NCBI RefSeq assembly: GCF_006861795.1
Contig: NZ_VDGH01000006.1
Span: 124,001-188,000, forward strand
Length of the DNA stretch: 64,000 nucleotides
From: Psychrobacillus lasiicapitis
GTDB taxonomy: Bacteria; Bacillota; Bacilli; Bacillales_A; Planococcaceae
Direction of reading: 5' to 3'
The notes below the pieces were generated by a model that did no database searches, was not told where the DNA came from, and was given only the letters and a program-made list of their open reading frames with translations. Shown in pieces: positions 1 through 8,152 of this stretch. Each line of letters begins with the position of its first letter. The first letter of the stretch is position 1. A program made the translations under genes and the position numbers.

Positions 1-216
1 GATTTTCACGTATCTGGACATACACATCGTGGGCAAATGTGGCCGAACCATCTGTTTACTCGGAAATTATTTGAATTAGATTATGGGTATAAACAAAAAG
101 GAAGCTTGCATGCAGTTGTATCATCGGGCTTTGGTTTTTGGGGTCCGCCTATTCGTTTAGGTAGCCAATCGGAGCTATGGTCAGTAAACATTAAGTTAGA
201 GGACGTGGGAGTATAA
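1..216 (+). CDS. Metallophosphoesterase, C-terminal fragment
   Basis: Open from the first base of the window to TAA at 214-216, so only the last 71 codons are present. The fragment carries the SGHTHRGQ motif, the GHTH metal-binding signature at the C-terminal end of calcineurin-like phosphoesterases, followed by a glycine-rich stretch (SSGFGFWGPP) typical of YkuE/YaeI-type enzymes that act on phospholipid-like substrates at the membrane. The substrate cannot be told from this piece. The stop overlaps the next ATG (TAATG), so it is co-translated with the DedA gene. Confidence 0.85.
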   Translation, partial: DFHVSGHTHRGQMWPNHLFTRKLFELDYGYKQKGSLHAVVSSGFGFWGPPIRLGSQSELWSVNIKLEDVGV

Positions 217-818
217 TGGAAGCATGGATTGCAGACTGGATGAACCAGTTTGGATACCTGGGTGTATTTTTATTAATATTAGTAGAAAATATTTTCCCAC
301 CAATTCCTTCAGAAGTAATTTTAACGCTTGGAGGATTTATGACGACGACAACATTGATGACCAAGTTTGGTATGATTGTGGCGTCAACGGCTGGATCGGT
401 TAGTGGAGCAGCCATTTTATATTGGATAGGTACACTTTTAGATGTAGAGCGTTTAGAGAAAATAGTGCAGAAGTATGGAAAATTTTTGCGCCTGACGATT
501 AAAGATATTCATAAGGCAGATGCTTGGTTCGACAAGTATGGTGTGTGGGCCGTGTTTTTTGGAAGATTAGTTCCGCTTGTTAGAAGCTTAATATCGATTC
601 CTGCTGGTATGTCGAATATGAAGTTTAGCTTATTTTTATTGTTTACTACGCTTGGAACGCTTATTTGGAATACAATTTTAGTTTCGGTTGGAGCAGCAGT
701 TGGGGAGAATTGGGATGAAATTGTAGGGTATATGGATATTTACTCCAATATTGTATATGCAATTTTAGCAGTTGTAGGAATCGCATTTCTTGTTTGGTAT
801 TTTAAAAAACGTGACTAA
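216..818 (+). CDS. DedA family membrane protein
   Basis: A 200-residue integral membrane protein of the DedA/VTT (SNARE-associated) family. Visible marks are the N-terminal hydrophobic segment with E-N-x-x-P-P-I-P-S-E (residues about 24-34), which is the family's re-entrant motif, and FFGRLVPLVRSLISIPAGMS (about 110-129), the conserved R-x-x-P-x-x-R-x-x-x-x-x-x-A-G motif. DedA proteins are linked to recycling of undecaprenyl phosphate and phospholipids. Being directly upstream of uppP, an undecaprenyl-pyrophosphate phosphatase gene, fits a role in lipid carrier recycling; that role is inference. The start has GGGAG four bases upstream and overlaps the previous stop. Confidence 0.9.
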   Translation: MEAWIADWMNQFGYLGVFLLILVENIFPPIPSEVILTLGGFMTTTTLMTKFGMIVASTAGSVSGAAILYWIGTLLDVERLEKIVQKYGKFLRLTIKDIHKADAWFDKYGVWAVFFGRLVPLVRSLISIPAGMSNMKFSLFLLFTTLGTLIWNTILVSVGAAVGENWDEIVGYMDIYSNIVYAILAVVGIAFLVWYFKKRD

Positions 819-827
819 GGAGATCTT

Positions 828-1655
828 ATGGAATTTCTAGAATTATTAAGAGCATTAATATTAGGTTTTGTTGAAGGTATGACGGAATTTGCACCAGTTT
901 CCTCTACTGGTCATATGATTATTGTGGATGATATGTGGCTGAAGACAGAGAGCTTTTTAGGTATGTATTCAGCAAATACATTTAAAATTGTTGTACAATT
1001 GGGCTCGATTTTAGCAGTAGTTGTTGTTATGTGGAAACGATTATTTAGTTTAGTAGGATTGTATAAGATAGATAGTGAGCAATCGAGTAAACAGTTCAAC
1101 TTGCTGCATGTGATTGTTGGGATGCTTCCTGCTGTTATTTTAGGATTCGCGCTTAAAGATTTTATTGATGATAATCTATTTGGTGTAAAAACAGTTATAT
1201 ATAGTCTTGTAGCTGGATCTATTTTAATGATTATTGCAGATAAGTTTGGACCGAAAAAACCGAAAATCGTTAGTCTGGATCAAATTACATATGCACAGGC
1301 ATTTAAAGTGGGATTGGTTCAATGTCTATCATTATGGCCAGGTTTTTCCCGTTCAGGTGCAACTATTTCAGGTGGTGTATTATTCGGAATGAGTCATAAA
1401 ACAGCAGCCGATTTTACTTTCATCATGGCTGTGCCAATTATGGCGGGGGCAAGTTTAGTATCTGTTTTGAAAAACTGGGAACATATTAATATGAATGATA
1501 TGGGCTTTTATGCAGTAGGCTTTATCAGTGCATTTGTATTCGCACTTATTTCTATTAAGTTTTTCTTGAAATTGGTATCGCGAATTAAATTAATGCCGTT
1601 TGCAATTTATCGTCTTGTGTTAGCCGCAGTGCTAGCGGTAATTGTATTTATGTAA
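828..1655 (+). CDS. uppP: Undecaprenyl-diphosphatase UppP (BacA)
   Basis: A 275-residue polytopic membrane protein. The N-terminus has G-x-V-E-G-x-T-E-F-x-P-V-S-S-T-G-H (residues about 13-29) and the middle has PGFSRSGATISGG (about 171-183); these are the two signature regions of the BacA/UppP family that form the catalytic site. It removes phosphate from undecaprenyl pyrophosphate outside the cytoplasm, recycling the lipid carrier for peptidoglycan and teichoic acid, and overexpression gives bacitracin resistance. The start has AAGGAG seven bases upstream, nine bases after the DedA stop, so both genes form one operon that ends at the hairpin just downstream. Confidence 0.97.
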   Translation: MEFLELLRALILGFVEGMTEFAPVSSTGHMIIVDDMWLKTESFLGMYSANTFKIVVQLGSILAVVVVMWKRLFSLVGLYKIDSEQSSKQFNLLHVIVGMLPAVILGFALKDFIDDNLFGVKTVIYSLVAGSILMIIADKFGPKKPKIVSLDQITYAQAFKVGLVQCLSLWPGFSRSGATISGGVLFGMSHKTAADFTFIMAVPIMAGASLVSVLKNWEHINMNDMGFYAVGFISAFVFALISIKFFLKLVSRIKLMPFAIYRLVLAAVLAVIVFM

Positions 1656-1662
1656 TACAGGA

Positions 1663-1693
1663 GGGCAGACATTTCAAGTGTCTGTCCTTTTAT
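1663..1693 (+). terminator. Rho-independent terminator after uppP
   Basis: A nine-base-pair stem (GGGCAGACA / TGTCTGTCC, one G-U pair) with the loop TTTCAAG, followed by TTTTAT. It begins about 8 bases after the uppP stop. Confidence 0.85.
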
Positions 1694-1775
1694 AATGGCT
1701 CATGCTAAAGCAATCAAAAAATTAGCCTAAAATGATTCTTTAGTTGTGATTATTTTTTTCTCTGTACAGGTTTAA

Positions 1776-1823
1776 ACACAATATGTTAGGATATATAAGT
1801 AATGAAAACACAATATATAGTAT
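1776..1823 (+). promoter_or_regulatory. Two NrdR-box-like sites
   Basis: Site 1 at 1776-1791 reads ACACAATATGTTAGGA and site 2 at 1808-1823 reads ACACAATATATAGTAT. Both resemble the NrdR repressor box (ACACwATATnTwGTGT); the second matches best. Their starts are 32 bp apart, which is three helical turns, the usual spacing of paired NrdR boxes in front of ribonucleotide reductase operons. Candidate promoter elements lie in the same stretch. Matching is by eye only. Confidence 0.65.
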
Positions 1824-1835
1824 GTGAACGATAAT

Positions 1836-1985
1836 TAGGTACCATTATGGTTTAAAAGGGAATTCGGTGCAATACCGAAGCTGTCCCCGCAACTGTAAGT
1901 GTGGACGACTGTTGAAATAACCACTGCGAGCAATCGTGGGAAGGAAGACAGAAGGATGAAGCACGAGCCAGTAGACCTGCCTTTT
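1836..1985 (+). ncRNA. Cobalamin riboswitch
   Basis: The stretch contains GGGAATTCGGTGCAATACCG, then GCTGTCCCCGCAACTGTAA, the conserved core of the AdoCbl riboswitch, followed by CCACTG...GTGGGAAGG and the closing GCACGAGCCAGTAGACCTGCC. It precedes the ribonucleotide reductase operon and a strong terminator hairpin, so it is expected to switch the operon off when coenzyme B12 is available. A B12-controlled B12-independent reductase implies a B12-dependent (NrdJ) reductase elsewhere in the genome. Confidence 0.93.
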
Positions 1986-2092
1986 TGTCGTACGAAGCAA
2001 CACTTTCTTCGGGGGTTGAGAGGTGGAGGCGAAGGACTCTTTCTCAATCATTCAGATGGGATTGTCCTATTGTTTCCTACTTTTAAATTTTG

Positions 2093-2134
2093 AGCGATGA
2101 CTCAGCCGAAGAGGCTTGAGACATCGCTTTTTTG
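2093..2134 (+). terminator. Terminator of the cobalamin riboswitch
   Basis: A long stem (AGCGATGACTCAGCC paired with GGCTTGAGACATCGCT, with small bulges) followed by a run of T. It lies between the riboswitch aptamer and nrdE, where a transcription-attenuating expression platform is expected. Confidence 0.85.
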
Positions 2135-2177
2135 TGTCCCCACAATGTGTGTACCCATCAACTAAGGAGGAAAAAAT

Positions 2178-4403
2178 ATGACAACAATATCCAACACAAC
2201 AAAACAAGAGCTATTGCACCAATTAATAAATGAATTTGGAGAAGCAAACATTGCTCCACTAGTGAAAGTACATGAAAAGTGGACAGCGAAACATCCAGAA
2301 GGAACAACATCTGCATGGGCTAAGTCGATGTCACTAGAAGCATTAAGCTTTTTAGATGAGCAAGAAACGTATTGGACATATGTAGCAGCCCGCATCTATT
2401 TAGCAGATGTCTATGAAAGAATAGCGATGACTAGAAAAGCGACTTCAGAGGAAGTGTATAAAAAGTTCGCGAGCAATGTACAAGCTTTAGTTGCAAAAGG
2501 GCTATACGACAAGCGTATAGCAGAAGCTTATTCACAAGAAGAACTGCAACAATTAGCCGATATTATTGTTCCAGAGCGGGATTATTTATTTACTTATATT
2601 GCTTTAAAAACATTGTTAGACAGATACGTTGCAAAAGACTTCGATAATTCTATCGTAGAACTTCCACAAGAGCGTTGGATGATGATTGCGATGACATTGA
2701 TGAAAGACGAGAAAGAAAATCGCCTTGCAAAAATAAAAGAATCGTACTGGGCAATGAGTAATTTATATATGACTGTAGCAACGCCAACCCTTTCAAATGC
2801 CGGAAAACCTCACGGACAGCTTTCCAGCTGCTTTATCGATACGGTAGACGATAGCTTGCAAGGAATATATGACAGCAATACAGACGTTGCAACACTATCC
2901 AAATTCGGTGGTGGAATTGGTGTGTATATGGGGAAAGTACGTAGCCGGGGTTCGTCGATTAGAGGATTTGTAGGAGCATCCAGCGGAGTACTTCCTTGGA
3001 TTAAACAATTAAACAATACAGCGGTAAGTGTAGATCAGCTCGGCCAGCGTCAAGGTGCAATTGCTGTTTACCTGGATGTTTGGCATAGAGATATTTTCAC
3101 GTTTCTAGACTTGCGCTTGAACAATGGAGATGATCGTCTTCGTGCACATGATATTTTCACAGGTGTTTGTTTACCGGATTTATTCATGGAAAAAGTAGAT
3201 GCACGTGAAGAATGGCATTTATTTGACCCACATGAAGTGCGCCAACTAAAAGGGTATTCGCTAGAAGACTTTTATGATGAGAAACGTGGAGAAGGTTCAT
3301 TCCGAGAAAAATACGAGGAATGTGTTAATGACAATCGCTTATCTCGTGAAACAGTTCCTGCAATCGACCTGATGAAACGTATTATGCGCTCCCAACTAGA
3401 AACGGGCGTACCGTTTATGTTTTATCGTGATGAAGTAAATCGCAGCAATCCAAACAAACATGCAGGTATGGTGTATAGCAGTAATTTATGTACAGAAATT
3501 TTCCAAAACCAAAGTGCTACGACGTTTGAGACGATTCAATTAGAAGATGATGTTATCGTGACACGTCGAAAAGCAGGTGATTTTGTCGTATGTAACTTAT
3601 CTTCTATTAATTTAGGACGAGCAGTTCCAGCGAATGTTTTGGAACGCTTAATCAACATCCAAGTGCGTATGCTCGATAATGTAATCGACTTGAATATGAT
3701 TCCGGTTCCACAAGCGGAGCGCACGAATGCAAGGTATCGTGGAATTGGGCTTGGAACATTTGGATGGCATCATTTGCTTGCTTTAAATAGCATTCGCTGG
3801 GAATCCGATGAAGCGGTAGAGTTTGCGGATAAATTATATGAAAGAATCGCTTTCTTAACGATCCAAGCATCTAGTGAACTTGCGAAAGAAAAAGGGACAT
3901 TTCCTTTATTTGAAGGATCAGATTGGCAAACAGGTGCTTATTTTGAAAATCGCAAGTACGAGAGCGAACAGTGGGATGAATTACGTCATGAAGTAGCGAC
4001 AAATGGCATTCGAAACGGCTATTTAATGGCAGTTGCTCCAAATTCATCGACATCTATTTTAGCTGGAAGTACGGCGAGCATTGACCCGATTTTCCAAAAA
4101 TTCTATTCGGAAGAGAAAAAGGATTATAAAATTCCGGTAACAGTGCCAGATTTGAATTCGGAAACAACATGGTTTTATAAATCAGCTTATTTCATTGATC
4201 AACATTGGACACTAAAACAAAATGCTGCACGTCAACGCCACATCGACCAAGGTGTTTCGCTAAACCTATACGTGCAAAACACGATTAAAGCAAAAGAATT
4301 ATTAGATTTACACTTAGATGCTTGGAGCAGCGGCCTTAAAACGACTTATTATGTACGCTCGACTTCTGTTGAATTAGTCGATTGTGATTCTTGCTCAAGC
4401 TAA
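2178..4403 (+). CDS. nrdE: Ribonucleoside-diphosphate reductase alpha subunit (class I)
   Basis: A 741-residue large subunit that reduces ribonucleoside diphosphates to deoxyribonucleotides. The three core cysteines can be seen: QLSSC (residue about 217), NLCTEI (about 437, the thiyl-radical position) and VCNLSSINL (about 473). TTYYVRS (about 722) holds the paired radical-transfer tyrosines and the C-terminus ends with the redox pair CDSC. The length is between typical NrdE (about 700) and NrdA (about 760), so naming it NrdE rather than NrdA is a choice based on the flavodoxin gene that follows. AAGGAGG lies six bases before the ATG. First gene of the nrd operon under the riboswitch and probable NrdR control. 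Confidence 0.93.
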   Translation: MTTISNTTKQELLHQLINEFGEANIAPLVKVHEKWTAKHPEGTTSAWAKSMSLEALSFLDEQETYWTYVAARIYLADVYERIAMTRKATSEEVYKKFASNVQALVAKGLYDKRIAEAYSQEELQQLADIIVPERDYLFTYIALKTLLDRYVAKDFDNSIVELPQERWMMIAMTLMKDEKENRLAKIKESYWAMSNLYMTVATPTLSNAGKPHGQLSSCFIDTVDDSLQGIYDSNTDVATLSKFGGGIGVYMGKVRSRGSSIRGFVGASSGVLPWIKQLNNTAVSVDQLGQRQGAIAVYLDVWHRDIFTFLDLRLNNGDDRLRAHDIFTGVCLPDLFMEKVDAREEWHLFDPHEVRQLKGYSLEDFYDEKRGEGSFREKYEECVNDNRLSRETVPAIDLMKRIMRSQLETGVPFMFYRDEVNRSNPNKHAGMVYSSNLCTEIFQNQSATTFETIQLEDDVIVTRRKAGDFVVCNLSSINLGRAVPANVLERLINIQVRMLDNVIDLNMIPVPQAERTNARYRGIGLGTFGWHHLLALNSIRWESDEAVEFADKLYERIAFLTIQASSELAKEKGTFPLFEGSDWQTGAYFENRKYESEQWDELRHEVATNGIRNGYLMAVAPNSSTSILAGSTASIDPIFQKFYSEEKKDYKIPVTVPDLNSETTWFYKSAYFIDQHWTLKQNAARQRHIDQGVSLNLYVQNTIKAKELLDLHLDAWSSGLKTTYYVRSTSVELVDCDSCSS

Positions 4404-4846
4404 TGAGAGCAATCATTTGTTTTTTAAGCTATAGCGGAAACACGGAGGAAGTAGCGGAGTTAATAAAAGAACAGCTTGTGGCAAGTGGATACATTGTGGA
4501 TATGTATATGATAGGTTTCGGCGTTGTGCCGGACCTATCCACATACGATAAATTATTTTTTGGAACGTTTACATGGGATAGAGGCAGCACACCAGACGAA
4601 ATGAAAGATTTTGTACGGGAAATTGGCTACAAACCGGACAATGTGTATGTATTTGGTTCTGGTGACACCCAATTTGGTGGAAATGATTTATTTTGCGGAG
4701 CTGTTGATAAGTTAAGAAAATTTTATAACAGTACATATGAAGGATTAAAAATAGAGCAATCTCCAAGAGGTAGCCAAGAAAAAACAGTAACTAACTGGAT
4801 AGAAGGAGTTTTAAAAAATGGAAAAAGCAAAAACATTAGAACCTAG
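4403..4846 (+). CDS. Flavodoxin-like protein of the nrd operon (NrdI-like role)
   Basis: A 147-residue flavodoxin-fold protein. SYSGNTEEVA (residues about 9-18) is the FMN phosphate loop, and FGSGDTQFGG (about 88-97) is the isoalloxazine loop. The start is taken as the ATG of TAATG overlapping the nrdE stop; no good Shine-Dalgarno site precedes it, which fits translational coupling. It lies between the alpha and beta subunit genes, the place where class Ib operons carry nrdI, the flavoprotein that activates the metal-radical centre. The sequence looks more like a classical flavodoxin than a standard NrdI, so that role is inferred from position. Confidence 0.8.
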   Translation: MRAIICFLSYSGNTEEVAELIKEQLVASGYIVDMYMIGFGVVPDLSTYDKLFFGTFTWDRGSTPDEMKDFVREIGYKPDNVYVFGSGDTQFGGNDLFCGAVDKLRKFYNSTYEGLKIEQSPRGSQEKTVTNWIEGVLKNGKSKNIRT

Positions 4847-5849
4847 AAATCCTAATAAATCGACAGGAATTTTTAACGGCCAATCGAGTGGGATATTAAA
4901 TTGGAACGATATCGCTTACCCACATTGGTATAAAATATATAAGCGATTACTGGGAAATTACTGGCAAGCAGATGAAATCAATATGTCGAGCGATGTAAAA
5001 CAATTCCCTAATTTAACAAAAGCAGAGCAAGAAGCTTATTTGAAAGTAATCGGATTACTTGCCACACTCGATGCACCCCAAACGAGAACGGCCTTGTTAA
5101 TATCTCTCTATGCAACAGACCCATCTGTCCAGTCAATTATGGCGGTAATTGCCCAACAAGAAGCGGTTCATAATGAAAGTTATTCATACGTCTTGTCCTC
5201 CGTTGTGTCGCTAGATGAGCAAAATAAATCATTTGATTTTGGAAGAACAGATGCGATTTTGTTGAAAAGAAACGAAAATATTATCAAATATTATAATGAA
5301 TTTGTAGAAAATCCTACAACTGAAAATATGGTCAAAACATTAACGTATACAACACTATTAGAAGGATTATTTTTCTATTCCGGTTTCGCATTTTTCTACA
5401 ACTTAGCCCGTTACAATAAGATGGTCGGTACATCTACCATGATCAGCTATATCAACCGGGATGAACTGGAGCATGGTCGCTTTATTTCCGAATTGTTCAG
5501 AGCTACATTATCCGAAAATCCAGCGCTTAATAATGAAAATATGATAGGTTGGGTCTACGATCAATTTAAGGAATCCGTGGAGTTAGAGATCGAGTGGTCT
5601 AATTATGTATTGAAGGATATTGAAGGAATCGATCTAGATGATATGCAGGGCTATATCAAATACCGTGCAAATAAAATGCTGCGCCTACTAGGGCTTAATG
5701 AAATTTACCCTGAATATGCTGAGAACCCGATGAAATGGATTCGTGCATACGCCGACAATATAGATGGAACGAAAACAGATTTCTTTGAACAAAAATCACG
5801 CCAATATGTAAAAGTAAATGCGATTGATAATGGTTTTGATGATTTGTGA
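4818..5849 (+). CDS. nrdF: Ribonucleoside-diphosphate reductase beta subunit
   Basis: A 343-residue radical-generating subunit. The dinuclear metal ligands are all visible: D85, E115 and H118 (in QQEAVHNESY), E182, and E216 and H219 (RDELEH), and Y122 sits where the radical tyrosine is expected. It holds the metal cofactor and tyrosyl radical that start reduction in the alpha subunit. The ATG at 4818 has AAGGAG nine bases before it and overlaps the end of the flavodoxin gene by 29 bases in another frame. Last gene of the operon, with a strong terminator downstream. Confidence 0.93.
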   Translation: MEKAKTLEPRNPNKSTGIFNGQSSGILNWNDIAYPHWYKIYKRLLGNYWQADEINMSSDVKQFPNLTKAEQEAYLKVIGLLATLDAPQTRTALLISLYATDPSVQSIMAVIAQQEAVHNESYSYVLSSVVSLDEQNKSFDFGRTDAILLKRNENIIKYYNEFVENPTTENMVKTLTYTTLLEGLFFYSGFAFFYNLARYNKMVGTSTMISYINRDELEHGRFISELFRATLSENPALNNENMIGWVYDQFKESVELEIEWSNYVLKDIEGIDLDDMQGYIKYRANKMLRLLGLNEIYPEYAENPMKWIRAYADNIDGTKTDFFEQKSRQYVKVNAIDNGFDDL

Positions 5850-5854
5850 TAAAG

Positions 5855-5901
5855 ATAAGCGCTCAATCAGTTAAAGATGACTGATGGAGCGCTTATTTTA
5901 G
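5855..5901 (+). terminator. Terminator of the nrd operon
   Basis: TAAGCGCTC-AATCAGT pairs with ACTGAT-GGAGCGCTTA around the loop TAAAGATG, followed by TTTTA. It starts a few bases after the nrdF stop. Confidence 0.88.
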
Positions 5902-5915
5902 TGTCAATTAATAGC

Positions 5916-6128
5916 TCAATTATTATCGCCACTGTTGGTATTCGTTGAAGTTAAGAGCTTCATTATATTTACACTGAAGGTAATCACGACAACAATTCGA
6001 ATGACAAACCACAAATATTCTATCAGCTCGACTGATGGTTGAAATAGTGTTGGTATTTGATTGTATAGTAAATAACACATGAAAGTGGTTACTATAAGGT
6101 AAAAGAAAAAGCTAAGAATTTTTTTCAT
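5916..6128 (-). CDS. Small two-helix membrane protein
   Basis: A 70-residue protein with two hydrophobic segments (about residues 5-22 and 37-58) and a polar Asn/Thr-rich tail, so probably an integral membrane protein with two helices. I do not recognise a family. Support for it being real is a good ribosome binding site (AAAGGAG ten bases before the ATG) and, further upstream on the same strand, three TTTAAG-type repeats spaced 11 bp that also occur at the other end of the neighbouring two-component system. This suggests that the response regulator controls it (inference). It ends just past the nrd terminator and converges with that operon. Confidence 0.65.
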   Translation of the reverse strand: MKKILSFFFYLIVTTFMCYLLYNQIPTLFQPSVELIEYLWFVIRIVVVITFSVNIMKLLTSTNTNSGDNN

Positions 6129-6273
6129 TTTTCTATTTCTCCTTTATGGATTTTCCAAAATATATCTTCAAGTGCTGGTTGGTTAATTACGATGTGGTAA
6201 ACCGTTAATCCAATGCGGAGCATGTGATTCCACTTCTCTATTTAGTAGTATAGTAGAGAGAACTTATATCCAA

Positions 6274-6301
6274 CTTAACCAAATCTTAAATGTATCTTAA
6301 A
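6274..6301 (-). promoter_or_regulatory. Three 11-bp-phased TTTAAG repeats (response-regulator site candidate)
   Basis: On the minus strand TTTAAG, TTTAAG and GTTAAG start exactly 11 bp apart (plus-strand 6296-6301, 6285-6290, 6274-6279), followed by TATAAG as a possible -10. Direct repeats one helical turn apart are the usual target of OmpR-type regulators such as the one encoded at 8.2-8.9 kb. The same TTTAAG-N5-TTTAAG motif lies at 8875-8891. Confidence 0.5.
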
Positions 6302-6381
6302 TCTTGGAGATTCATATGAAACAAGCACGAATTATCGTTGCAGACTGCAGCAGAAAGGGGGGGGATGTATTAAATTAAAAA

Positions 6382-6410
6382 GAAAAAACAACCAAAGATT
6401 GGCTGTTTTG
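6382..6410 (-). terminator. Terminator of the two-component operon
   Basis: ACAACCAA and TTGGCTGT form a stem around AGA. On the minus strand the stem is followed by a run of T (plus-strand A6383-6388), about 60 bases after the kinase stop. The plus strand also has TTTT after the stem, so it may work in both directions. Confidence 0.75.
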
Positions 6411-6468
6411 TCGATGTTTAAATAAGATAATTCCACTATATTAAGTTAAGATCCCTTAAGATAGCTCT

Positions 6469-8151
6469 TTAATTTGCATTTGTGTTATTGGAGGGTAAGG
6501 TTATCGTCACTTTCGTTCCATTTTGATTGGATTCTACAAAAATCTTTCCATCATGCGCTTCCACAAGTTGTTTTGCTATAGCAAGTCCTAGACCGGTACC
6601 TGAAACTTCCGTGGTTGTATTTGTTCCACGATAGTAGCGATTAAACAAATTTTCCAGCTCTTCTTTTGGAATCCCTTGACCTTCGTCCTGAATAATTAAC
6701 TGTACTGTATCTTCTTTTTGCTCAACGATTAGTATTACTTTTGTTCCGTCAGGTGTATGTTTAACTGCATTACCAACTAGATTATCAAGGACTCGTTCAA
6801 ATAATTTCGGATCAATAGAGACTTGAGCACTTATACTTCCTTGTGGTTTTTGTAAATCCTTCCAAACGACGTTACTCACATACATCTCTAAAAACTCTAA
6901 AAGGTTCACATCTACTTTAGTTAGAGTAATGGCATTGTTTTTTAATTGATAAGTGTAGGTCAAATCTTCTATTAATGCATTCATGTAGGTTGATTTTTCT
7001 TGCATTGTTTTGGCGAAACCTTTTATTTCTGCAGCCGACCACTCATATTCATCGGAAGCAATCATTGTAGAATAGCCGAAAATCGAGCTAAGCGGTGTCT
7101 TTAAATCATGGGATAAACCAGTGATCCAGTCTTCCCGTAACTTTTCGGTCTGTTTAATTTTTCGCTCGTTTGCTTCTAGCGTCTCGGCCAATTCGGAAAG
7201 AGACTGATCAATATTTTCGTATACACGGTATTTTCGCTTAAGACGACCTGTTTTCAGGTTTCGTAATTTTCGATCATTTAAAGGTTGATAGTCTTGTTTT
7301 GCTAGCTTTTCAATCCGTTTAAGGAAGTACAAAACGGGACGACCAAAACGTGTTCCAATCCAAAAAGAAAATAATATAGTGAAGAAAAAAAGAATGAGGT
7401 GAAACAAAAGAAGACCTATTCCAAACTTTTTCATTCCATCTATAAAAGCTGGCTCAAAAGGGTTGTAGTTTGCATTATTGACTCTGACAACAGCAACCAT
7501 TCCATTATCTAATACCCTGGAAGCAACGACTTCTTTTCTTTCAGCGTAATTATGGGAACTAGCTAGTATTTCGATTCCACTAAGAGCTTGCTTTGTTGGC
7601 CCAAAAACAACTTGTTCTCTCTTTCCCTCTGGCGAATAAATTTCAAAAATAGCGTCGGCTTCGGCTAGCTTCTTTTTTATGTCATCTGACAAACTTTCGC
7701 TATTTTCTTGAACGATTAGTGATAGTAGCTGTGTTGCAGGATGTTTTTCAATAAACACAATAAACAACCCATTACCCTGGTCCCACACGAACGCCTCTTT
7801 CGTTTTTGTCATGTTTACAAACTCAGCAATAGTGTAGCTTTGACAACAATCCCTGTTATTTTCTGAACTAGCAAGAACTTTGCCGTTTTGATTGACCAAT
7901 TGAACAAGGCCGTTGTTTTCACGAGCCGAATCTATTAAATCTTGTGATAAATGATAAGTTCCATTCGTATTCATTTTAAAATCAGACTCAAGCTCAAATG
8001 CATCTAATTTACGAATATCTGTATAGCTATTACTTTCCATTACATCATAGATAAAATAGGCAATCAGACCAATCGATACAACAAGCAATACAGCATAAAA
8101 GACAAAAAAATAAGCTAAAAAACGAGTGGTCATTTTGGTGGATAAGCCCAT
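6469..8151 (-). CDS. Sensor histidine kinase
   Basis: A 560-residue kinase. The N-terminus has one membrane helix (residues about 9-34), an extracytoplasmic sensor domain of some 200 residues, a second helix near 245-270 and a linker. The dimerisation domain carries the phosphorylated His in LSHDLKTPLSSIFGYS (about 345), followed by NLVGNAVKH (N box), DEGQGIP (G1) and GTGLGLAIAK (G2) of the ATPase domain. I start it at the ATG at 8151, which has GAGGGG seven bases upstream; an in-frame GTG 15 bases earlier would lie inside that site. It follows the response-regulator stop by one base, so the pair is co-translated. The signal sensed is unknown. Confidence 0.92.
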   Translation of the reverse strand: MGLSTKMTTRFLAYFFVFYAVLLVVSIGLIAYFIYDVMESNSYTDIRKLDAFELESDFKMNTNGTYHLSQDLIDSARENNGLVQLVNQNGKVLASSENNRDCCQSYTIAEFVNMTKTKEAFVWDQGNGLFIVFIEKHPATQLLSLIVQENSESLSDDIKKKLAEADAIFEIYSPEGKREQVVFGPTKQALSGIEILASSHNYAERKEVVASRVLDNGMVAVVRVNNANYNPFEPAFIDGMKKFGIGLLLFHLILFFFTILFSFWIGTRFGRPVLYFLKRIEKLAKQDYQPLNDRKLRNLKTGRLKRKYRVYENIDQSLSELAETLEANERKIKQTEKLREDWITGLSHDLKTPLSSIFGYSTMIASDEYEWSAAEIKGFAKTMQEKSTYMNALIEDLTYTYQLKNNAITLTKVDVNLLEFLEMYVSNVVWKDLQKPQGSISAQVSIDPKLFERVLDNLVGNAVKHTPDGTKVILIVEQKEDTVQLIIQDEGQGIPKEELENLFNRYYRGTNTTTEVSGTGLGLAIAKQLVEAHDGKIFVESNQNGTKVTITLPSNNTNAN

Positions 8152-8152
8152 T

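Larger units (their letters stand above)
6129..6468. other. Gene-free stretch between the small membrane gene and the kinase
   Basis: Holds the upstream region of the 70-residue membrane gene, the TTTAAG repeats and a terminator hairpin. A 20-codon plus-strand reading frame at 6316-6378, with GGAG five bases before its ATG and an internal run of eight G, is present but has no other support. I see no further gene. Confidence 0.6.

Noticed and set aside
1835-2093. Several short frames across the riboswitch on both strands
   Set aside because: The sequence is fully explained as cobalamin riboswitch plus terminator.
6316-6378. 20-codon frame with GGAG upstream and a G8 run
   Set aside because: Too short, ends without terminator logic, no similarity recognised; the region is better explained as the upstream control zone of the minus-strand gene.
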